A stretch of DNA of 64,000 bases from JACVRW01 sp963813495 (GTDB taxonomy: Bacteria > Actinomycetota > Thermoleophilia > Solirubrobacterales > Thermoleophilaceae). Under the pieces are notes generated by a model. The model was not told where the DNA came from and searched no databases. It saw only the letters and a list, made by a program, of their open reading frames with translations. Both the position numbers and the translations under genes were made by a program. Positions within the stretch are counted from its first letter, which is position 1; each line of letters starts with the position of its first letter. Below, piece after piece: positions 8,914 to 16,508 of the stretch. The stretch lies in NCBI GenBank assembly GCA_963813495.1, contig CAWEZC010000003.1:1-64000 (forward strand), written 5' to 3'.

Positions 8914-10394
8914 TTCGCATAGTCGGTCGCCCTGCTCTCGCGTATCACCGTGACCTTGATCTGGCCGGGGTACTCGAGCTCTTTCTCCACGTCGCGCGCG
9001 ATCTCGTGCGAGAGCAGCGCCGCGCCGTCGTCGTCGATCGTCTCCGGCTGGACGATCACCCTGATCTCGCGCCCGGCGTGCATCGCGTAGACCTTCTCGA
9101 CCCCTTCGTGGCGGGTGGCGATGGCCTCCAGCTCGTGCAGGCGCTTGACATACTGCTCCAGCGACTCGCCGCGGGCCCCGGGGCGGGCACCCGAGAGCGA
9201 ATCGACGATCTGGACGATCACCGCCTCCACGGTCTGCAGCTCGACCTCGTTGTGGTGGGCCTCCATGGCGTGCGCCACGGCCTCGGACTCCTTGTAGCGC
9301 CGCGCGAGCTCACCGCCCACGAGAGCGTGTGGGCCCTCGGTCTCGTGTGAGACGGCCTTGCCGATGTCGTGCAGCAGGGCGGCGCGGGCGGCCACGCGCG
9401 GGTCGGCCCCCAGCTCGTCGGCCAGCATCGAGGCGAGCCGCGCGCACTCGATCGAGTGATGGAGCACGTTCTGGCCGTAGCTCGTGCGGAAGCGCAGCTT
9501 GCCCAGCACCTTGACCAGCTCCGGGTGTATCGAGCCCACGTTGGCCTCGAACACCGCCTGCTCCCCCACCTCCACGATGTGCTGGTCGATCTCCGACTTG
9601 GCCTGATGGAAGGCCTCCTCGATACGCGCCGGGTGGATGCGCCCATCCTGCAGCAGCCGCTCCAGCGTCAGCCGGGCGATCTCACGGCGCACGCCGTCGA
9701 AGCCGGAGAGCAGCACAGCGCCCGGGGTGTCGTCGATGATGAAGTCGATGCCGGTGAGGGTCTCGAGGGCGCGGATGTTGCGTCCCTCCCGGCCGATGAT
9801 CCGGCCCTTGAGCTCGTCGGACTTGAGCTCCACGACCGAGACCGTGGTCTCCACCGAGTGGCTCGAGGCCACACGCTGCATCACGGCGGCGAGGATGCTG
9901 CGGGCCCTCCTGTCGGCGTCGTGACGGGTCTCCTCCTCGACCTGGCGGATCAGCCGGGCGCTCTCGTGGCGCAGCTCGTCCTCCAGCTCGCGCATCAGGA
10001 TCTGCTTGGCCTGGCCTGCGCTCAGGCCGGCCACGCGCTCGAGCTCTCGTATCTGCCTGCCCTTGGCCTCCTTGAGCTCCTCGCGGGCACGGTCGAGATT
10101 GCGGCCGCGGTCCTCCAGCGAACGCTCGCGCCCGGCGAGCTGCTGATTCAGCGCTTCGAGCGAGGTCTCGCGGGCGTGGAGGCGCTCCTCCTGGCGCGCG
10201 ATCTCGGTGCGCCGGGCCAGCAGCTCCTCCTCGAGTCCGTCCCGGCGCGCGCCGGGCCGCGGCTCGGCCGGGGCCACGTGTTCAGGAGCGGCCACCGCCC
10301 CGCCGCCGGCCTGCACCGCGCGGGGGCGCTGTATCAGCATGACGACCGCCACCGCGACCGCCGCCGCGACAAGCCCCGCCAACACGATGTCCAT
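8910..10394 (-). CDS. rny: Ribonuclease Y
   Basis: A membrane-anchored endoribonuclease that starts mRNA decay. The 494 residues have an N-terminal membrane helix (about residues 4-21), a long charged coiled coil (about 45-190), a KH domain with IGREGRNIRALE (about 205), and an HD phosphohydrolase domain with LLHDIGKAVSHE (about 345) and MEAHHNEVE. The C-terminal Rny domain is complete. Length is close to the usual 510-520. It lies downstream of recA-recX on the same strand and is followed by an overlapping gene for a glycolipid-binding-fold protein. RNase J and PNPase are also encoded in this window. Confidence 0.95.
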   Translation of the reverse strand: MDIVLAGLVAAAVAVAVVMLIQRPRAVQAGGGAVAAPEHVAPAEPRPGARRDGLEEELLARRTEIARQEERLHARETSLEALNQQLAGRERSLEDRGRNLDRAREELKEAKGRQIRELERVAGLSAGQAKQILMRELEDELRHESARLIRQVEEETRHDADRRARSILAAVMQRVASSHSVETTVSVVELKSDELKGRIIGREGRNIRALETLTGIDFIIDDTPGAVLLSGFDGVRREIARLTLERLLQDGRIHPARIEEAFHQAKSEIDQHIVEVGEQAVFEANVGSIHPELVKVLGKLRFRTSYGQNVLHHSIECARLASMLADELGADPRVAARAALLHDIGKAVSHETEGPHALVGGELARRYKESEAVAHAMEAHHNEVELQTVEAVIVQIVDSLSGARPGARGESLEQYVKRLHELEAIATRHEGVEKVYAMHAGREIRVIVQPETIDDDGAALLSHEIARDVEKELEYPGQIKVTVIRESRATDYAK

Positions 10395-10731
10395 TTCCGT
10401 GTCCTCTCGTTCCGGCGCAGAGCACCGGTCTCAGCCTAAGTTCGGTTGAGCGGTGCGGCACGTTGGCCGCAAGACACCAGACGTCGCCAGGAGCAAGGGC
10501 GCGCGCCTCGGGGGGCGCGCGCGTGCTGCCGCTTATGGACCCTCTCGAATGCTCCTTCCGAGAGGTGCGTATGAGTTTGTCGGGACTACGCTCAAGGGAA
10601 AATCAGGCGATTTGCTCGTCTTTTGTCTCACGGCGGCCGTGCCGGCCGCGTTAACAGGAGGGTAACCCTCAGGGGCTGCGCCCGCAACCGGCGCGGAGCG
10701 ATACACAGGGAGCCCTTGCGAGGGCCGGCCG
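10395..10731. other. Intergenic region between recX and rny with two hairpins
   Basis: This 337-base gap contains no convincing gene. A 9-base perfect stem occurs at 10499-10507 with 10514-10522 (loop TCGGGG), and a 7-base stem at 10541-10547 with 10559-10565. Neither is followed by a T-run on either strand. It probably holds the rny promoter. A 70-codon open frame at 10453-10665 lacks protein character. Confidence 0.5.
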
Positions 10732-11250
10732 TCAGGCCGCCCGCGGGCGCTGCTCGCGTTGTTCAAAGGCCCTGACGGCCTCGTAGGCGATCTCGGGCGC
10801 ATAGCCGCGCCGAACCAGCAGGCGCCAGGCCCGGTCGCGCTCACGGTCATCGGCGGGCGGCGCGCCGAGGCGCTGCTCCAAGAGCACCAGCGCCGTGTCG
10901 AACTCGGCCTCGCGACTGCGGTCGCAGAGTGCGGCGTCGATCAGGTCCTGCGCGACCCCGCGCTTGTGCAGCTCGCGCGTAATCCGGTCGCCGCCCCACT
11001 GCTCGAGCTGCTGCTTGTCCTCCGCGTACTGGCAGGCGTAGCGCGCATCGTCGAGGAAGCCGCTGCCCTCGAGCTCCTCGACCGCGGCTTCGATCGCCTC
11101 CGGCTCGACCCGCTTGCGCTCCAGGCATGTGCGCAACTCCGCGACCGTCCGCTCACGCCGGGCGACCGCCTTGTAGGCGAGCTCGATCGCGCGCTCGGTC
11201 TCCGATCGTCCGCCCGGCGGGGCGGAGGCATCGAGGTCGAACTCGTCCAT
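10732..11250 (-). CDS. recX: Recombination regulator RecX
   Basis: RecX binds RecA filaments and limits RecA activity. The 172 residues consist of tandem three-helix modules: an N-terminal one with AIELAYKAVARRERTVAEL, a central one with LEGSGFLDDARYACQYAED (the family's best-conserved segment) and a C-terminal one with LLVRRGYAPEIAYEAV. The ATG at 11250 lies only eight bases after the recA stop, so the pair is surely one transcript under the recA SOS box. Length is typical. Confidence 0.9.
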   Translation of the reverse strand: MDEFDLDASAPPGGRSETERAIELAYKAVARRERTVAELRTCLERKRVEPEAIEAAVEELEGSGFLDDARYACQYAEDKQQLEQWGGDRITRELHKRGVAQDLIDAALCDRSREAEFDTALVLLEQRLGAPPADDRERDRAWRLLVRRGYAPEIAYEAVRAFEQREQRPRAA

Positions 11251-11258
11251 GGCGCCGC

Positions 11259-12404
11259 TCAGGCGGCCTCCCGCTCCTCAGCTGTCTCGGCAGGCTCGGC
11301 CGGTGCGGCCGCCTCGGCTGCCGCCGCCGGCTCCCCGTCCTCCGGCACAGCGCCGTCATCCGGCGCGACCGCCGCCAGCGGCACCGCGGCGGGCTCGACA
11401 CCGAGGGCCTCGTAGATCTTGCCCTCGATCTCGACCTTCACGTGAGGGTTCTCGCGGAGGTAACCCTTCACGTTGTTGCGCCCCTGTCCGAGCCGGTCAT
11501 CCCCATAGGAGAAGAACGAACCCGACTTCTGAACAATTCCGTGCTCGATGCCCAGATCGAGGACGCAGCCCTCCGAGCTGATGCCCTGGCCGTACTCGAT
11601 GTCGAACTCAGCCTGGCGGAAGGGCGCTGCGACCTTGTTCTTGACCACCTTGACGCGCACGCGGTTGCCCACCGCCTCGGTGCCCTCCTTGAGCGTCTCG
11701 ATGCGCCGGATGTCAAGCCGCTGCGAGGAATAGAACTTGAGCGCACGACCACCGGGCTGCGTCTCCGGGCTGCCGAACATCACCCCCACCTTCTCGCGGA
11801 TCTGGTTGGTGAACACGCAGAGGGTGTTGGCTCGGTTCAGGTTGCCGGCCAGCTTGCGCATCGCCTGGGACATCATGCGTGCCTGGAGGCCAACCGTCTG
11901 GTCGCCCATCTGGCCCTCGAGCTCGGCCTTGGGCGTGAGCGCCGCGACGGAGTCGATGGCGACGATGTCGACCGCACCGGAGCGGATCAGCAGGTCGGCT
12001 ATCTCGAGCGCCTGCTCGCCGTGGTCGGGTTGGGACACGAGCAGTTCGTCCACGTCCACGCCGATGCGCTTGGCGTACAGCGGGTCCATCGCGTGCTCGG
12101 CGTCGATGAACGCACAGATCCCGCCCAGCTTCTGGGCGTTGGCCAGCACGTGGTAGAGGAGCGTGGTCTTACCCGACGACTCCGGGCCGAAGATCTCGAC
12201 GATCCGCCCGCGCGGCAGCCCGCCGACGCCCAGCGCGAGATCCAGAGACAGCGCGCCCGTGGGCACCGCGGCCACACGCACCTGTGCGGCGTCGTCTCCC
12301 ATCTTCATGATCGAGCCCTGCCCGAACTGGCGCTCGATCTGGGTTAGTGCCCCTTTCAGCGCAGCCTCGCGCGCCTGAGCGGCCTTCTGCTGCTCCTTGT
12401 CCAT
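11259..12404 (-). CDS. recA: Recombinase RecA
   Basis: RecA forms filaments on single-stranded DNA for strand exchange and triggers LexA self-cleavage. The 381 residues show Walker A GPESSGKTT, the conserved VDELLVSQPDHGEQALEI, and the QTVGLQARMMSQAMRKL region. The last 50 or so residues are an acidic Ala/Glu/Pro tail. The ATG at 12404 is chosen over the upstream in-frame GTG at 12434 because GAGGAGAAC lies directly before it. An SOS box lies at 12451-12464. recX follows immediately. Confidence 0.97.
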   Translation of the reverse strand: MDKEQQKAAQAREAALKGALTQIERQFGQGSIMKMGDDAAQVRVAAVPTGALSLDLALGVGGLPRGRIVEIFGPESSGKTTLLYHVLANAQKLGGICAFIDAEHAMDPLYAKRIGVDVDELLVSQPDHGEQALEIADLLIRSGAVDIVAIDSVAALTPKAELEGQMGDQTVGLQARMMSQAMRKLAGNLNRANTLCVFTNQIREKVGVMFGSPETQPGGRALKFYSSQRLDIRRIETLKEGTEAVGNRVRVKVVKNKVAAPFRQAEFDIEYGQGISSEGCVLDLGIEHGIVQKSGSFFSYGDDRLGQGRNNVKGYLRENPHVKVEIEGKIYEALGVEPAAVPLAAVAPDDGAVPEDGEPAAAAEAAAPAEPAETAEEREAA

Positions 12405-12450
12405 GCTGTTCTCCTCGAAGCTCTTGAGGTTCACAAGCTAGGAGCGGGGC

Positions 12451-12464
12451 CGGACAGATGTTCG
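12451..12464 (-). promoter_or_regulatory. LexA (SOS) box in front of recA
   Basis: The minus strand reads CGAACATCTGTCCG, matching the Gram-positive/actinobacterial LexA consensus CGAAC-N4-GTTCG at all but one specified base. It lies 46 bases upstream of the recA ATG. This predicts LexA repression and DNA-damage induction of recA-recX. Confidence 0.8.
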
Positions 12465-12471
12465 CCCCCGA

Positions 12472-12591
12472 TCAGCGGATAGCCCGCAGCCGCTCCGCCA
12501 CCCGGTCGCGCAGGACGGTCGGGTCACGCGCGTCAATCCCGCCGGCCCGGGCTGCCGCAACCGCCGCGTCGACCGGCCTCCGATCGGTCAT
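12472..12591 (-). CDS. Possible 39-aa peptide or gene remnant upstream of recA
   Basis: A short frame from ATG 12591 to TGA 12472 has GC-rich third positions and reads as a helix-rich segment (AAVAAARAGG, then DPTVLRDRVAERLRAI). It resembles the opening of phosphotransferase-type proteins and then stops, so it may be what is left of a larger gene. It ends only eight bases before the recA SOS box. No ribosome-binding site is obvious. Confidence 0.25.
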   Translation of the reverse strand: MTDRRPVDAAVAAARAGGIDARDPTVLRDRVAERLRAIR

Positions 12592-12656
12592 GCTTGCGGG
12601 AATACCGCGCCCCGCCTGGCGTCAGACAGACCAACAGCCGACAACGAGGAGAGGCC

Positions 12657-13151
12657 ATGTACGGATTCGACAAGGTGGGACCGTTCCGGCGGTTCATGCG
12701 CTGGTCCGGCGGAGTGGCCCCGATCTCGTGGTTCTACGCCCGCACCCTCCATCACATCGACCGCGTGGTCTACCGGATGACGAGCGGCCGGGCGACCTTC
12801 ACCTCGCTGGTCACCGGACTGCCCGTGGTCCAGCTCACCACCACCGGCGCCCGCAGCGGCCGGGAGCGCACGCTGCCGGTGGTGGGCGTGCCCGAGGGCG
12901 AGCGGCTGATCGTCATCGCCTCCAACTTCGGGCAGCACAGCAACCCGTCCTGGTACTACAACCTGCGCGCCAACCCCCGGGCGAGCATCGTGTTCGAGGG
13001 CGCACGCCGGCAGGTCGAGGCTCAGGAGCTGACCGGTGAGGAACGCGAGCGCTGGTACGCCCGCGGCGTAGAGATCTATCCGGGCTGGAAGGAGTACCGC
13101 AAGCGGGCCGCGCACCGCGAGATCCCGGTGATCGAGCTGCGGCCGGCCTGA
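12657..13151 (+). CDS. Deazaflavin (F420)-dependent nitroreductase family protein
   Basis: A 164-residue protein of the DDN/nitroreductase-like split beta-barrel family, whose members use coenzyme F420 in actinobacteria. The signature is the run VVQLTTTGARSGRERTLPV, followed by SNFGQHSNPSWYYNLRANP and the C-terminal WKEYRKRAAHREIPVIEL. A clear GAGGAGAGGCC precedes the ATG at 12657. It is a single-gene unit divergent from the recA side. The substrate cannot be predicted. This family is a good marker for an actinobacterial, F420-using host. Confidence 0.85.
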   Translation: MYGFDKVGPFRRFMRWSGGVAPISWFYARTLHHIDRVVYRMTSGRATFTSLVTGLPVVQLTTTGARSGRERTLPVVGVPEGERLIVIASNFGQHSNPSWYYNLRANPRASIVFEGARRQVEAQELTGEERERWYARGVEIYPGWKEYRKRAAHREIPVIELRPA

Positions 13152-13164
13152 GCCCGCGGCGTCC

Positions 13165-13272
13165 TCAGCGCCGCACGCACAGCTGAACCTGGGTCCGATA
13201 GCCCGGGCGCCCGCGCTCGTAGGCGGCGGCAGAGCGGGCAAAGCCCTCGGCCGCGGAGCGGTGCACGGGCAT
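13165..13272 (-). pseudogene. Remnant of a class I SAM methyltransferase N terminus
   Basis: The 35-codon frame begins MPVHRSAAEGFARSAAAYE and continues RGRPGY. This closely resembles the opening of a large group of actinobacterial SAM-dependent methyltransferases, in which AYERGRPGYP precedes the SAM-binding fold. It then runs into unrelated residues and a stop, so only about 28 recognisable codons remain of some 250. Its ATG overlaps the stop of the upstream acetyltransferase by one base (TGATG), implying that the lost gene was once coupled to it. Confidence 0.55.
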
Positions 13273-13826
13273 CAGGGTTCGATGTCCTCCGCCAGGCGGG
13301 AGAACATCACCAGATCCTCGCGAACCCCGTGACGGCGCCGGTAAAGCCGCAGCAGGCCCTCGCGGGTGAACCCGGCGCCCTCGGCGAGTCGCTGCGAGGC
13401 CACGTTCTCCGGGTTGGCCAGCAGCTCCAGGCGCTCGAGCCCGAGCCCGGTCAGGGCCCACGTGGAGAGCAGCCGTGCCGCACGCGTTCCCACGCCACGC
13501 CCGCGGGCCTCCCGCGCCACCCAGTAGCCGATCTCACCCTTCAGATCGGGCCAGTCGAAGTTCGACATGCCCATCGCACCCATGACGACATCGCCGCCAT
13601 CGACCACCGCCAGCGCCAGCTCGCGCCCGGCGGCCAGATCAGCGTCCCGGCCGGCCACGAAGTCACGGGCGTGGCGCTCGGTATAGGGCTGTGGCACGAC
13701 CGTCCAGCGCGGGATCTCCGGGTCCTGGCAGGCGGCCGTGATGGCCGCCACGTCGTCCCTACTCCAGGGTCGAAGCACGATTTCGCTGTCGCCGAGCGGG
13801 GGATCGGGCAGCACGATGGCGGGCAT
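13272..13826 (-). CDS. GNAT family N-acetyltransferase (RimJ/RimL type)
   Basis: A 184-residue acetyltransferase resembling enzymes that acetylate ribosomal-protein N termini or small amines with acetyl-CoA. It opens in RimJ style (LRPWSRDDVAAITAACQDPE). The acetyl-CoA loop is WVAREARGRGVGTRAARLL and the late motif is LLANPENVASQRLAEGAGF. Both are intact and the length is normal. The ATG at 13826 gives the expected short lead before the first strand. The substrate is unknown. It overlaps the methyltransferase remnant downstream. Confidence 0.85.
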   Translation of the reverse strand: MPAIVLPDPPLGDSEIVLRPWSRDDVAAITAACQDPEIPRWTVVPQPYTERHARDFVAGRDADLAAGRELALAVVDGGDVVMGAMGMSNFDWPDLKGEIGYWVAREARGRGVGTRAARLLSTWALTGLGLERLELLANPENVASQRLAEGAGFTREGLLRLYRRRHGVREDLVMFSRLAEDIEP

Positions 13827-13858
13827 CTCCGAAACCGTACGCCAGCCTTGCCGGCTGC

Positions 13859-14389
13859 TCAGAGCGAGCGCCGGGCCAGCGGCTCGTACAGAGCCCCCTG
13901 CGGGCGCAGCGTCGAGCGATAGAGCGTGATCGCCGGGGCCTCGAACTGCTGGGCTGGAGCGGGTGGACCCGTCAGCGGCGACGCGCGCTCGCCGCGCTTG
14001 ACCCGGGCCAGGGTGAGATGGGGCCAGAACGGCCGCTTCTCGGGCCGGCACCAGCCGCCTGACTCGAGGGCGTCCGAGGCGGCGGCCTGCAGCTCCCCCG
14101 CCCTCCCCTCCGCGTCGGCCAGATCGAGCGCGAACAGCTGCGGGCGGCGTGGCGGCAGGGCGCGCAGCTCGCCCGGAGTCAGAAGCGGCGCGGGCTCGGC
14201 GGCGCCCGCAAAGGCCGCCTCAGCTATGCGCTCGGCCGCCGACTCGTCCTGCCAGCCCAGGAACACGAGCGTAACGTGAAGGGCGTCGGCGGCGACCGGG
14301 CGCAGGTCGCTACGGCCGGCCACCAGTGCGTCGCGCCACTCGCCCAGAGCCGACCTCGCCCTTTCGGGCAGGTCGAGGGCCACAAACAT
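13859..14389 (-). CDS. thpR: RNA 2',3'-cyclic phosphodiesterase (2H family)
   Basis: ThpR opens 2',3'-cyclic phosphate ends on RNA, historically measured as 2'-5' RNA ligation. The 176 residues hold both HxTx motifs of the 2H phosphoesterases: LHVTLVFLG (about residue 45) and HLTLARVKRG (about 130). The ATG at 14389 gives the standard opening MFVALDLPE; the open frame extends much further upstream, but that part is antisense to cinA. It starts 17 bases after the cinA stop, a frequent pairing in actinobacteria. Confidence 0.9.
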   Translation of the reverse strand: MFVALDLPERARSALGEWRDALVAGRSDLRPVAADALHVTLVFLGWQDESAAERIAEAAFAGAAEPAPLLTPGELRALPPRRPQLFALDLADAEGRAGELQAAASDALESGGWCRPEKRPFWPHLTLARVKRGERASPLTGPPAPAQQFEAPAITLYRSTLRPQGALYEPLARRSL

Positions 14390-14406
14390 CCGCGCCCGCG
14401 GCCCGC

Positions 14407-15684
14407 TCAGGGGAAGCCGTCCTCCCCGCTGAGGGCACGGCGGAGCAGGTGCATCGCCACGGTGGTCGCGCGGTCGCGGATGTCCGCGCGGTCGCCGGGC
14501 AACAGCGCCCGGCGCGTCAACCCGCCGCCGTCGGCGAGCTTCACGCTCCAGCACACCGTTCCCACCGGCTTGTCCTCGCTGCCCCCGTCCGGGCCGGCCA
14601 CCCCGGTCACCGACACGGCGGTGTCGGCTTCGAAGCGACTCAGGGCGCCCTGCGCCATCACCTCGGCCACCTCCTCGGACACGGCGCCATGCTTCTCGAT
14701 CAGCGCCGGATCGACGTTCAGCAGGCGGACCTTGGCCTCGTTGGCGTACGCCACCACCCCGCCGGCCACATAGGCCGACGAGCCCGGGCGGTCGGTCAGG
14801 CGCGCCGCCACGAGCCCGGCGGTGCAGGACTCCGCGGTGGCCACCCGGCGGCCGGCCAGCAGCGAGGCCACCCGGTCGTCGATGCGCGAGCCGTCCTCGG
14901 AGAAGATCTCGCGGGCGTGGCGCTCGCGCAGCAGGCCCAGAAGGCTCTCGTAGGCGCCCTCCGCCGCGGGCTCGTAGCGCGTGACCATCTCGATCTCGCC
15001 GCGGCGCAGGCAGGTGGTGATCTCGAGCGCCTCGAACCCGTCGACCTCGCTCTCGGCGTCGCGCAGCGTCTCGGCCAGGCCGGACTCCGGCAACCCGAAC
15101 ATGCGCACCATCGCCTGGTCGTAGCTCGTGCGCCCGGCGATCGCCGCCTGAACCGGCTCGGTCTGCACAGCCACCTCCCACATGGGATGCAGCTCGCGCG
15201 GCGGCCCCGGCAGCACCACCACGGTCGGCTTGCCCGGGACCACCACGCCGGGCGCCGTGCCCACCGGATCGATCACCACGGCGCCCTCGGGGATCATCGC
15301 CTGCTTGCGGTTGGCGGCCTTCATGGCCTCCGGATCCCAGTGCTGGAAGCGCTTCATGAGTGGCTGCAGGATCTCGAAGATGCGGCCCTCGACACGTTCG
15401 TCGAGCAGCAGCTCGCGGCCACTGAAGCGGGCCACGGTTGCCACGGTCATGTCGTCGGCGGTAGGGCCCAGGCCGCCGCTCGTGATCACCAGGTCCACCC
15501 CCTGATCGGCCATGAAGCGCAGCTGCGCCTCGATGTCGCCGGGCCGGTCCCCGCAGATCGTGATGTGCGCCAGCTCGACGCCGAGCTCGAGCAACCGGTC
15601 CGACAACCAGGGGCCGTTGCGGTCTTGGACCCGGCCGGTCAGCACCTCCGTCCCGGTCACCACGATGCCCGCGCGCGCGGCCAT
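14407..15684 (-). CDS. cinA: CinA family protein (competence/damage-inducible; NMN deamidase and ADP-ribose hydrolase type)
   Basis: A 425-residue two-domain protein. The N-terminal MoCF-like domain has VTGTEVLTGRVQDRNGPW and TSGGLGPTADDMT. The C-terminal CinA deamidase domain has TAESCTAGLVAARLTD and SVTGVAGPDGG. Enzymes of this family recycle NAD breakdown products, the C-terminal part deamidating nicotinamide mononucleotide. Both domains are intact and the length is typical. The start at 15684 is four bases from the stop of the RodZ-like gene, so it is likely coexpressed with it and with thpR. Confidence 0.92.
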   Translation of the reverse strand: MAARAGIVVTGTEVLTGRVQDRNGPWLSDRLLELGVELAHITICGDRPGDIEAQLRFMADQGVDLVITSGGLGPTADDMTVATVARFSGRELLLDERVEGRIFEILQPLMKRFQHWDPEAMKAANRKQAMIPEGAVVIDPVGTAPGVVVPGKPTVVVLPGPPRELHPMWEVAVQTEPVQAAIAGRTSYDQAMVRMFGLPESGLAETLRDAESEVDGFEALEITTCLRRGEIEMVTRYEPAAEGAYESLLGLLRERHAREIFSEDGSRIDDRVASLLAGRRVATAESCTAGLVAARLTDRPGSSAYVAGGVVAYANEAKVRLLNVDPALIEKHGAVSEEVAEVMAQGALSRFEADTAVSVTGVAGPDGGSEDKPVGTVCWSVKLADGGGLTRRALLPGDRADIRDRATTVAMHLLRRALSGEDGFP

Positions 15685-15688
15685 CAGC

Positions 15689-16444
15689 TCAGGCGCAGGG
15701 CCGCTCGCCCAGCGGAATCGGCCGGCTGCCCCGCACGGTGAATGCGATTCCGACAGGCTCCGGGCTCGGCTCGAGCGGCACCGGCCTGCGGTTCTTGGTC
15801 AGCTCCACGTCGGTCTTGCCGAGGTTCACGCGCACCAGCTTGCCACGGAAGGTCTGCGGGGAGTCGATCGTGTTCTGGAAGATCACCGGGGTCCCGGCCC
15901 CCCGGTCCACGCACACGTAGGTCGGGGTGATGGGAGTGATGCGGAGCACCACCCGGGTGGGGGCGGCGCGCTCGCGCCTGCGCTCCCGCGCGGGCGTGGT
16001 GGCGGTCTCGGTGGGCGTGCCTGAGGCCTCGTCCGAGCCGCCGCCGTCGTCGCCGCTCTCGCTGAGCACTCCGATCGCGACGAGTGCTCCCACGACAGCC
16101 ACCACCACGAGCAACAGGAGCGAGCCGGGGCCCACCCGTGAGCCGGTGCGGCGCCGGTCGCGGGCCAGATTGGGCGGCCCGAGCGACTGGATGTGCTCCA
16201 CGTCGTCGCCCGACTCGTAGCGAGCCCGGTAGTCCTCCAGCAGGCGGTGAGGGTCGAGGCCGAGCAGCTCCGCATATGTGCGCAGGAAGGTCTTGACGAA
16301 GGTCGGCCCGGGAAGCATCCCGAACTCCTCGTTCTCCAGCGCGCGCAGGTACTTGGCGCGGATCTTGGTGCGCTCCTCGACGTCCGCGATGTCGAGTCGC
16401 TGCCGCATCCGTGCTTCGCGCAGCGTTTCCCCGATCGTGGGCAT
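15689..16444 (-). CDS. RodZ-like helix-turn-helix membrane protein
   Basis: A 251-residue protein with a cytoplasmic HTH_25-type domain at residues 1-75 (GETLREARMRQRLDIADVEE, then FVKTFLRTYAELLGLDP), a single membrane helix at about 108-128 and an extracytoplasmic beta-type domain of the DUF4115 kind. RodZ links MreB to the cell wall in rods; many actinobacteria carry RodZ-like genes next to ftsK without a proven role. The Thr/Arg-rich linker after the membrane helix is long. It sits between ftsK and cinA, the usual place. Confidence 0.8.
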   Translation of the reverse strand: MPTIGETLREARMRQRLDIADVEERTKIRAKYLRALENEEFGMLPGPTFVKTFLRTYAELLGLDPHRLLEDYRARYESGDDVEHIQSLGPPNLARDRRRTGSRVGPGSLLLLVVVAVVGALVAIGVLSESGDDGGGSDEASGTPTETATTPARERRRERAAPTRVVLRITPITPTYVCVDRGAGTPVIFQNTIDSPQTFRGKLVRVNLGKTDVELTKNRRPVPLEPSPEPVGIAFTVRGSRPIPLGERPCA

Positions 16445-16508
16445 GAGGCGCGCATTCTGATGGAAAGCCCCTGCGGGAAACGGCGCCGCAGCCGCGCTTG
16501 CAGTGTGG

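Noticed and set aside
10453..10665. A 70-codon plus-strand frame between recX and rny
   Set aside because: Weak codon bias, no ribosome site and no recognisable sequence; better described as a gap with hairpins.
14390..15181. N-terminal extension of thpR suggested by the open frame up to 15181
   Set aside because: The extra residues are cinA read in another frame; thpR begins at the ATG at 14389 with the normal family opening.
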